A stretch of DNA of 7,646 bases from JBGCEZ01 sp045106735. GTDB lineage: Bacteria; Planctomycetota; Phycisphaerae; Phycisphaerales; SM1A02. The first letter of the stretch is position 1. Each line of letters begins with the position of its first letter. Positions 1 to 5,522 of the stretch are shown here, one piece after another. The stretch covers positions 1 through 7,646 of the forward strand of contig JBGCEZ010000090.1 in assembly GCA_045106735.1 (NCBI GenBank). Direction: 5' to 3'. Below the pieces are notes generated by a model. It worked only from the letters and a program-made list of their open reading frames with translations. It ran no database searches and was not told where the DNA came from. The position numbers and the translations under genes were made by a program.

Positions 1-1
1 G

Positions 2-607
2 CTGGAGCACGCCGACACCCCGCGGCGTTCGATCGACCTGCTTGGCCCAACCGTGCGGCCGCCCGGCCGACTGATCGACGAGGTCAACTTCGAGTTCGCC
101 ACCGGCGGCGACGTCTTGTGGGTGCTCGCCCCGGCGGCGGCACGCGACGAGTGGCCCGAGATCGGCACGCCGTACGTGCCGCGTTGGCTGCGATCGGCCG
201 ACGGCGGGGCGGACGACGCAGACGGCGCGAGCGAATCGGACGCGGCGCCCGGAGCCGGCGCTGACTCGGGCGTCGACGACACCGAATCCGGGTCTGAATC
301 CGGCGCCGATCGCGATCGCGGTCCCGCGGCAACCGCGCCCGAGTCCATCGGCCGCTGGTCCCGCACCCGCGGCTTCACCGGCCCCGGCGGCGCGTTTCGC
401 CCCGGACCGGCCACCACCGCGCCCCGTTCCGCCGGCCGCGTGCTGTTGGAAGCCGAAGGACAGGCCCGCACGTGGCGTGTCCTGGTGATCGAGCCGCGCG
501 TGCCGACCGAGTCCGCCGACGCCGCCGACGCCGCCGACCCCGGCGACCCCGCCGACTCCGCCCAAGCCATGCGCACGCCCGGCCCCGACGGCGAGCCGTC
601 CTCATGA
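2..607 (+). CDS. Unrecognised protein, C-terminal part (5' end outside window)
   Basis: The frame is open from the first complete codon at base 2, so the gene begins before the window and about 201 C-terminal residues are visible. I do not recognise the family. The first ~65 visible residues look folded (LIDEVNFEF, GGDVLWVLAPAA, WPEIGTPYVPRWL). A linker of about 45 residues follows, rich in Asp, Ser, Gly, Ala and Glu, then an Arg/Gly/Pro stretch, a strand-like segment (GRVLLEAEG, TWRVLVIEPR) and a tail of ADA/ADP repeats. No membrane segment or catalytic motif is evident. The stop TGA (605-607) overlaps the pssA start as ATGA, so it is probably cotranscribed with pssA. In some bacteria a phosphatidylserine decarboxylase gene sits next to pssA, but the end of this protein shows no decarboxylase-type GST processing motif. 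Frame confidence is good; function is unknown. Confidence 0.7.
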   Translation: MEHADTPRRSIDLLGPTVRPPGRLIDEVNFEFATGGDVLWVLAPAAARDEWPEIGTPYVPRWLRSADGGADDADGASESDAAPGAGADSGVDDTESGSESGADRDRGPAATAPESIGRWSRTRGFTGPGGAFRPGPATTAPRSAGRVLLEAEGQARTWRVLVIEPRVPTESADAADAADPGDPADSAQAMRTPGPDGEPSS

Positions 608-1641
608 AGCCGCCGCGTGATCGTCGCCGGCGCCGGGCCCGCCTGCGCCGCGTGCGCATCGCGCGTCGCCCGCGTCGTCGGCCGTTGCCGCCGATTTCGG
701 TCGTGCCGACGATCATCACCCTCGGCAACCTGGTGGCCGGCTTTGCCGCGATCCACTACGCGAGCAAGCCGCTCGAAACCGACGGGCCGTGGGGATGGTC
801 CACGCTGACCGTGGCCGGCGCCCTCATCTTCCTCGGCATGTTCTTTGACGCGATCGACGGCTCGGTGGCCCGGCTCACGCGGTCGACGTCGGAACTCGGC
901 GCGCAGCTCGATTCACTCTGCGACCTGGTGACGTTCGGCGTGGCCCCGGCGTTCATGATGCTGCGGCTGGTGAGTCACATGCTCGGGCCGGACGTGGCCG
1001 CGGGCGACGCCGGCAACGTGTCGATCATCGACCCGGAAGCCGACTCGCAGTTGGCCAAGGTGCTCTGGGGCGTGGCCGCGGCCTACGTGGTGGCCACCGC
1101 CCTGCGCTTGGCCCGCTTCAACGTCGAGACCCCGTCCGACGCGGCCGAGGACCACCTGATCTTCCGCGGGCTGCCCTCGCCCGGAGCCGCCGGCGCGGTG
1201 GCCAGCCTGATCGTCCTGCACCAGCATCTCCTGGCCATCGAGCCCGGCGGGGTCAGTGCGGTGCCCGAGTGGCTGAGCCGCGGGTTTGCGTTCGCGATTC
1301 CCGCGGTCGCCCTGGCGTGCGCCGCGGCCATGGTGTCGTCGATCCCGTACGTGCACGTGATGAACCGGTACGTGGCCGGCGGCCGCTCCTTCGGGTACGT
1401 CGTCCGCATCGTGCTGCCGCTGTTCCTGGCCCTGTGGTGGTTCCAGGAAACGGTCGCCATCGCCTTCACCGCGTACGCCCTGTCGAGCCCCGTCCGCTAC
1501 GGACTCGGCTGGTTGCGCCGGCGTTCGGGCCGCCGGACCGCTTCCGCCGCGGCGGAATCAACGGAAGCCCCCGAACCGGCCGATCCATCCGCCGGCGGCG
1601 TGGACGCTGCCGCCACCGCCCGGGTACGCTCCTCGGCATGA
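604..1641 (+). CDS. pssA: CDP-diacylglycerol-serine O-phosphatidyltransferase
   Basis: This membrane enzyme makes phosphatidylserine from CDP-diacylglycerol and L-serine, the step towards phosphatidylethanolamine. The 345-residue product carries the complete CDP-alcohol phosphatidyltransferase signature D-x2-DG-x2-AR-x8-G-x3-D-x3-D: D82, D85-G86, A89-R90, G99, D103 and D107, which bind the metal and CDP. The segment PTIITLGNLVAGFAAIHYAS (about residues 37-56) is the typical first helix of PssA, and several more hydrophobic helices follow to about residue 300. The first ~27 residues are extremely Arg-rich, consistent with a cytosolic positive-inside tail. The C terminus is a polar Ala/Glu/Pro tail. 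The start ATG at 604 overlaps the upstream stop (ATGA), with only a weak GGCGAG at 590-595. An in-frame GTG at 472 lies inside the upstream gene and is unlikely. The PssA rather than PgsA assignment rests on the N-terminal helix and overall look. Confidence 0.9.
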   Translation: MKPPRDRRRRRARLRRVRIARRPRRRPLPPISVVPTIITLGNLVAGFAAIHYASKPLETDGPWGWSTLTVAGALIFLGMFFDAIDGSVARLTRSTSELGAQLDSLCDLVTFGVAPAFMMLRLVSHMLGPDVAAGDAGNVSIIDPEADSQLAKVLWGVAAAYVVATALRLARFNVETPSDAAEDHLIFRGLPSPGAAGAVASLIVLHQHLLAIEPGGVSAVPEWLSRGFAFAIPAVALACAAAMVSSIPYVHVMNRYVAGGRSFGYVVRIVLPLFLALWWFQETVAIAFTAYALSSPVRYGLGWLRRRSGRRTASAAAESTEAPEPADPSAGGVDAAATARVRSSA

Positions 1642-3323
1642 GCCACCCGACCCCCGACGCCGCATCTGGCGACCGCCCCGTTCGTACCCGATTCGCTCCC
1701 AGTCCCACCGGCCACCTCCACGTGGGCGGGGCGCGGACGGCCCTGTTCTGCTGGGCCTTTGCCCGGCAGCGCGGCGGGACGTTCATCCTCCGCATTGAGG
1801 ACACCGACCAGAAGCGGTCCAGCGACGCGGCGGGCCAGGGCTTCTTGGAAGACCTGACCTGGCTCGGCATCGACTGGGACGAGGGTCCCGAGCACGGTGG
1901 CAGCGGGGGCGGCGCCCACGGGCCGTACTTCCAGTCCCAGCGCCTGGACCTGTACAACGAGCACATCCAGCGGCTGATCGACGCCGGCCACGCGTACCCC
2001 GCCTTCGAGACGTCGGAAGAGCTGACCGCCGCGCGGGCCGAGGCTCGGGCGGCCAAGCGGGCGTACAAGTACGACCGCGCGTCGCTCAACCTGCCGGCCG
2101 AGACGGTGCAGCAGTACCTGGCCGAGGGTCGCCCGCACGTGATTCGCCTCCGCGTTCCCGACGATCGCGAGATCGTGGTGAACGACGAAGTGCGCGGCGA
2201 AGTGCGCATCGCCCCCGGCGAGCTCGAAGACTTTGTCATCCGCAAGCAGGACGGCTTCCCCACGTACCACTTCGCGGTGGTGGTCGACGACGAGCTGATG
2301 GAGATCACCCACGTCGTCCGCGGCGAAGAGCATCTGAACAACACGCCCAAGCACGTGATCCTGCAGGATCTGCTCGGGTTCCAGCGGCCCACGTACGCCC
2401 ACCTCTCGCTGATCTTCAACCCCGACGGGTCCAAGATGAGCAAGCGGGACAAGGACAAGGCCTTGCGTTCGCACGTGCGCGAGCACGCGGTGACGGACGT
2501 GGCCGCGGTGGACGCCGAGACGTTCGCCACGTGGACCGGCTCCAAGGATGTGCAGCTCGAGACCACCCAGGCCGAGGCCTTGGCCGCCGAACTCAGCGTG
2601 CCCTTGCCGGAGATCAACGTCGACGACTTCCGCCGCGCCGGCTACCTGCCGGGCGTGGTGTGCAATTACCTTGCGTTGCTCGGCTGGTCGCCGGGCGATG
2701 ACCTCGAACAGTTCGACAACGATCTGCTCATCGAGAAGTTCAGCCTGGATCGTCTGGTCCGCAGCCCTGCCCGGTTCGACCGCGACAAGCTGCTGGCCTT
2801 CAACCTCGACGCGGTGCAGGCGATGAGCGCCGACGATTTCACCGCCGCCCTGCACGCCCACTGCACCGCGTACGCCCCCGAGTTCATCGCCCAGCTCTCG
2901 GCCGACGGATTCCGTCTGATGGCCGAAGCGAACCACGAGCGATCCAAGACGCTGGCCGACCCGCTCGATTCGAGCCGCTTCTTGATCCTGCCCGACGACG
3001 CGATCACGTACCAGTCGAACAAGCCGGTGCGCAAGGCCCTGGCCAACGGCGAGCCGTGCGGCTGGGAGCACCTGGAGCGCGTTCGCGGATCCCTCGCCGG
3101 ACTCGACACCTGGACAATGGAGTCGATCGAAGAAGCGGTGCGGGTGGACGCCGCCGCCCACGCCGACGACAAGCTCGGCAAGGTCGCCCAGCCGCTGCGG
3201 ATCGCCGTCAGCGGAACGACCGTCAGCCCGCCGATCTTTGACGTACTGGCCCTGCTCGGTCAGTCGTCGGTGGTCGCCCGCATCGACAATTGCCTGGCCC
3301 TCCGTCCGACGCTGTTTGCCTGA
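1638..3323 (+). CDS. gltX: Glutamyl-tRNA synthetase (class I)
   Basis: The enzyme attaches glutamate to tRNA(Glu) in the cytosol using ATP. The product has 561 residues, longer than the roughly 470-500 usual for bacterial GluRS. The N-terminal Rossmann domain has RFAPSPTGHLHVGGAR (residues 18-33, the HIGH-type motif), then RIEDTDQKR, the GEEHLNNTPKH segment, and KMSKR at 266-270. About 49 additional residues (277-325) separate KMSKR from INVDDFRRAGYLPG, where most homologues continue almost directly. The anticodon-binding helical domain then follows (NYLALLGWSPGDD, FSLDRLVRSPARFDRDKL, and the C-terminal PLRIAVSGTTVSPPIFDVLALLG). The zinc-site cysteines of E. coli-type GluRS are absent: the site reads YPAFETSEEL. 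The start at 1638 overlaps the pssA stop as ATGA and has no clear Shine-Dalgarno, so coupled re-initiation is likely. Whether it also charges tRNA(Gln) cannot be judged here. Confidence 0.96.
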   Translation: MSHPTPDAASGDRPVRTRFAPSPTGHLHVGGARTALFCWAFARQRGGTFILRIEDTDQKRSSDAAGQGFLEDLTWLGIDWDEGPEHGGSGGGAHGPYFQSQRLDLYNEHIQRLIDAGHAYPAFETSEELTAARAEARAAKRAYKYDRASLNLPAETVQQYLAEGRPHVIRLRVPDDREIVVNDEVRGEVRIAPGELEDFVIRKQDGFPTYHFAVVVDDELMEITHVVRGEEHLNNTPKHVILQDLLGFQRPTYAHLSLIFNPDGSKMSKRDKDKALRSHVREHAVTDVAAVDAETFATWTGSKDVQLETTQAEALAAELSVPLPEINVDDFRRAGYLPGVVCNYLALLGWSPGDDLEQFDNDLLIEKFSLDRLVRSPARFDRDKLLAFNLDAVQAMSADDFTAALHAHCTAYAPEFIAQLSADGFRLMAEANHERSKTLADPLDSSRFLILPDDAITYQSNKPVRKALANGEPCGWEHLERVRGSLAGLDTWTMESIEEAVRVDAAAHADDKLGKVAQPLRIAVSGTTVSPPIFDVLALLGQSSVVARIDNCLALRPTLFA

Positions 3324-3348
3324 GTCCATCGTGATCTTGATCGTCGGC

Positions 3349-3474
3349 TCGGCCTCGGCCTCGGCCTCGGCCTCGGCCTCGGTCTCGATCTCGGTCTCGA
3401 TCTCGGGTTCGATCTGGGGCTTCATCTCGAGCTCCATCTCGAGCTGGCCCTCGCCCTCGCCCTCGCCCTCGCCT
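3349..3474. repeat. Degenerate in-register hexanucleotide array (21 units)
   Basis: Twenty-one consecutive 6-bp units stay in one register with no insertion or deletion. The first five are perfect TCGGCC. Next come alternating TCGGTC and TCGATC (a 12-bp period) with one TCGGGT, then TGGGGC, TTCATC, TCGAGC, TCCATC, TCGAGC, TGGCCC, then three TCGCCC and TCGCCT. Unit positions 1-3 and 6 are mostly kept as T-C-G and C, while positions 4-5 vary by block. Zones of one dominant unit are the pattern expected from slippage expansion followed by point mutation and re-expansion. On the + strand the units would read Ser-X dipeptides, and on the - strand Glu-X dipeptides, but the array lies between two genes. 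Confidence 0.95.
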
Positions 3475-3552
3475 GTGCCATTGCCCGTGTCGGGCTTGCG
3501 TCCCTGTCTACGCTTTCGTCCTCGCCGTGCCGCGGACGGTGTTCGCCCCGCT

Positions 3553-3556
3553 GGAG
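3553..3556 (+). promoter_or_regulatory. Ribosome binding site (GGAG)
   Basis: GGAG ends 7 bases before the GTG at 3564. It favours this GTG over the in-frame GTG at 3570 and ATG at 3576, which are 13 and 19 bases away. Confidence 0.55.
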
Positions 3557-3563
3557 TCTTGCC

Positions 3564-4481
3564 GTGCCCGTGACGATGCCCCACGCGTTCCACTCGCTGC
3601 TGGAAAACCTGGTCGACTACGCCGGGCTCTTTCCACCGGCCAAGCTCGACATGGCCACCGCGGTCGCCAACTACGCCGCCTACGTGCAGCACGCCGACGC
3701 GTGGATGCTCGAGCGATTCGTGGTGCCCGTCGGCCGACTCGAGGAATTCGAAGCGGCGGCCGCCGGCTTGATGCCCACCGATGAAACCGAAGATCCGTGG
3801 CCGCTTTCGGTCCTCGTTTCGCCGGCCGGCAGCGATCAGCTCGAGGCAGACTTCGAGGCCATCGCCACCTTCAACGATCGGCATTGCCAGCCGGCCGATG
3901 GCCTGGCCATCGTCGACGCGGTGGAACTCAAAGGCGACGATGCGGAGGCGATCGACGCCTCGCTCGACCTGATGCCCGACGAGATCTTTCCGTTCTACGA
4001 GATCCCCTGGGACGCCGACCCGCGCGGCCTGATCGCCACGCTCGTTGGCGGCGACGCCGGGGCCAAGATCCGCACCGGCGGAGTGGAACCGTCGGCCGTG
4101 CCACCGATCGACGCCGTGGCCCGCTTCATCGAAGCCTGCGCGACGGCCGATGTTCCGTTCAAGGCGACCGCCGGTCTGCACCACCCGCTGCGGCACGCCG
4201 ACGCCACCGTCGGCTGCGACATGCACGGCTTCCTGAACGTGTTCGTGGCCGCGCAGCTCGCCATCCACCACGATGTGGAAGCCGAGGGGCTGGAGCCCGT
4301 GCTCGAGGCCCGCTCGCTCGAAGGCTTCGTGCTCACCGAGGGCGAAGTCGGTTTCGGCGAGCTGACGGTGACGCCGGATGAAGTCGAAGACGCCCGCCTG
4401 GGCTTCTCGATCAGCTTCGGCTCGTGCTCGTTCGACGAGCCGCGGGAAGATCTGCGGGGCCTGGGGCTTCTGGACGGCTGA
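3564..4481 (+). CDS. Conserved-looking uncharacterised protein, possible TIM-barrel enzyme
   Basis: The product has 305 residues and no signal peptide or membrane helix, so it is probably cytosolic. I do not know a named function. Regular strand-like segments end in charged or polar residues: VELKG (E121, K123), FPFYEIPW (E146), GAKIRTGG (K168, R170, T171), PFKATAGLHHP (K200, H206, H207), then GCDMHGFLNVFVAA and the C-terminal SFGSCSFDEP (284-293). This spacing, with acids, lysines and histidines at strand ends, resembles an (alpha/beta)8 barrel with an active site; that is inference. The N-terminal LVDYAGLFPPAKLDM also looks like a family signature, and I believe similar proteins occur in other phyla, but I cannot check. 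The GTG start is chosen for the GGAG at 3553-3556. It is separated from both neighbours by repeat-bearing spacers, so it may be monocistronic. Fumarylacetoacetase lies two genes downstream, so a catabolic role is possible but unproven. Confidence 0.88.
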   Translation: MPVTMPHAFHSLLENLVDYAGLFPPAKLDMATAVANYAAYVQHADAWMLERFVVPVGRLEEFEAAAAGLMPTDETEDPWPLSVLVSPAGSDQLEADFEAIATFNDRHCQPADGLAIVDAVELKGDDAEAIDASLDLMPDEIFPFYEIPWDADPRGLIATLVGGDAGAKIRTGGVEPSAVPPIDAVARFIEACATADVPFKATAGLHHPLRHADATVGCDMHGFLNVFVAAQLAIHHDVEAEGLEPVLEARSLEGFVLTEGEVGFGELTVTPDEVEDARLGFSISFGSCSFDEPREDLRGLGLLDG

Positions 4482-4490
4482 GGCGGGATG

Positions 4491-4570
4491 GCCGAGACTG
4501 GTCGAGTCTGGTCGGGACTGGTCGGGACTGGCTGAGTCTGGCCGAGTCTGGCCGAGAGCGGTCGATGTTG
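4491..4570. repeat. Tandem 10-bp repeat, eight units
   Basis: Eight head-to-tail units of exactly 10 bp begin 9 bases after the stop of the preceding gene. The consensus is GYCGRGWCTG. Units 1-6 match closely, with identical units at 4511-4520 and 4521-4530; units 7 and 8 (4551-4570) have drifted. A shortened copy may precede at 4482-4490. The variable seventh base alternates between AGTC and GACT forms, which are reverse complements, so short 4-bp hairpins between units are possible. There is no T-run, so a standard terminator is not supported. Confidence 0.93.
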
Positions 4571-4610
4571 GGCCGGCGGCGAGGGTCCACGGCTTCAGCG
4601 TCAGTGAACC

Positions 4611-4617
4611 GGGGGGA
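4611..4617 (+). promoter_or_regulatory. Ribosome binding site (GGGGGGA)
   Basis: A purine run ends 5 bases before ATG 4623. It supports that start over the later in-frame ATG at 4674. Confidence 0.5.
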
Positions 4618-4622
4618 TCGCG

Positions 4623-5426
4623 ATGGATCAGGCGCCACCGCCACAGGACGAGCGAGCGGGACGGCCGCCGCGGATGACGATCGACCAGAGCCGGGATCGC
4701 TCGGGCGATCGCTGCATGGCCTGCGACTATCCGCTTGGCGAGATCGCTCGCCCGACGTGTCCGGCGTGTCCGGAGTGCGGGCGACCGATCATCAACGACG
4801 CGGACCACGCCGAGGCTGTGTTGGCCATGCACCAAGGCATGACGATGCTCGGGGCGACCGTGCTGTCGTCGATCGTGGTGATGTGGTTCTGGTCGATGGC
4901 CGCGGTCGTGATCATGCTGGTGGGCTTGGCCGCGTCCATGGGCTGGCGAGGCGTCGCCGTACTTCGTCGCTCCATGCCGGGCCTCGATCGAATGATGGCC
5001 GCCTCGTTGGTCGTGTTGTTCGCGCCGCTCCTCGTGCTGTGGATGACGTGGAGGTCGAGCATCGACGGCGGCGTCCAGGGGAGCATGGCGAGGGGGCTGC
5101 ACCTGGGCCTGGCCGCGAGTTGTATCGCGGCGGTGATGTGGGCGGCGGTTCCGTTTGCCGTCGTGATGGGGTCGTTGGCCAAGGCACGAGGCATGCAGGG
5201 CACGGTCCACCGCTGCCGGATCGCCCGGTCGGCGGGCGCGATTGGTGTGATCGTGTCATGTATCTCGGTGGCCGTCGCGATCATCGCCGGGGCCACGGGC
5301 GTATTGAGACTCGTCGGGGGCGGCGCGGAGTTCTACCGGGTGGCCGCCGGCAGTGTCGGCGTCGGCGTCATCGTCCAGTTCTTTCATCTCTGGCCGGCGG
5401 CGAACGAGCTCATCGGGCGGGACTGA
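4623..5426 (+). CDS. Zinc-ribbon membrane protein, first of a tandem pair
   Basis: The product has 267 residues. A polar N-terminal region (about 1-30) leads into a probable zinc ribbon: C31-x2-C34, then C46, C49 and C52 in TCPACPECG, giving one more cysteine than the usual four. The remainder is hydrophobic, with about five to six predicted membrane helices: roughly 73-107 (long enough for two), 124-143, 158-183, 204-224 and 239-256. The basic loop with KARGMQGTVHRCRIARS sits between the later helices. This zinc-ribbon-plus-membrane-helices layout is frequent in planctomycetes, where function is generally unknown. The next gene encodes the same layout with alignable helices, so the two look like a duplication. 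The start is chosen for the purine-rich site just upstream. No catalytic motif is visible; metal binding is inferred from the cysteines only. Confidence 0.82.
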   Translation: MDQAPPPQDERAGRPPRMTIDQSRDRSGDRCMACDYPLGEIARPTCPACPECGRPIINDADHAEAVLAMHQGMTMLGATVLSSIVVMWFWSMAAVVIMLVGLAASMGWRGVAVLRRSMPGLDRMMAASLVVLFAPLLVLWMTWRSSIDGGVQGSMARGLHLGLAASCIAAVMWAAVPFAVVMGSLAKARGMQGTVHRCRIARSAGAIGVIVSCISVAVAIIAGATGVLRLVGGGAEFYRVAAGSVGVGVIVQFFHLWPAANELIGRD

Positions 5427-5510
5427 CAGGTCCCTCTGGCCGAGCCGACGTCGGCGCCCGCGGCGCCCGTGGCCCCGGGACGTTCGGTGCGTCAAGTGCG
5501 GGACACGTGC

Positions 5511-5517
5511 GAGGGGG
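5511..5517 (+). promoter_or_regulatory. Ribosome binding site (GAGGGGG)
   Basis: This purine run ends 5 bases before ATG 5523. It decides the start against the upstream in-frame GTG at 5469, which would place the run inside the coding region. Confidence 0.55.
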
Positions 5518-5522
5518 CGGCC

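Larger units (their letters stand above)
3324..3563. other. Spacer between gltX and the next gene
   Basis: These 240 bases follow the gltX stop. More than half is the hexamer array at 3349-3474; the rest is GC-rich unique sequence ending in a GGAG ribosome site. I see no hairpin with a T-run that would end the gltX transcript, and no convincing -35/-10 pair. A frame from GTG 3331 to 3573 is open because the hexamers cannot create stops, but I do not call it a gene. Confidence 0.6.

Noticed and set aside
1269..1637. Upstream in-frame extension of gltX
   Set aside because: It runs within pssA and is Arg/Pro-rich; the GluRS motif region begins normally just after ATG 1638.
3481..3512. Promoter-like TTGCCC and TCTACG before the 3564 gene
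   Set aside because: The boxes match the consensus poorly and the spacing is about 20 bases, so no promoter is called.
4491..4570. Repeats considered as a CRISPR array
   Set aside because: Units are only 10 bp and contiguous, with no unique spacers and no cas genes nearby.
1497..5210. 1237-codon open frame on the minus strand
   Set aside because: It lies antisense to gltX, the 3564-4481 gene and the first zinc-ribbon gene, all of which have real protein character. Its translation is His/Arg/Gly/Gln-rich with Glu-X runs from the repeat array. High GC at third positions explains the lack of stops.
5444..5455. Perfect 12-bp palindrome GCCGACGTCGGC between the zinc-ribbon genes
   Set aside because: A 6-bp arm palindrome is expected by chance in several kilobases of such GC-rich DNA, and there is no second copy or promoter around it.
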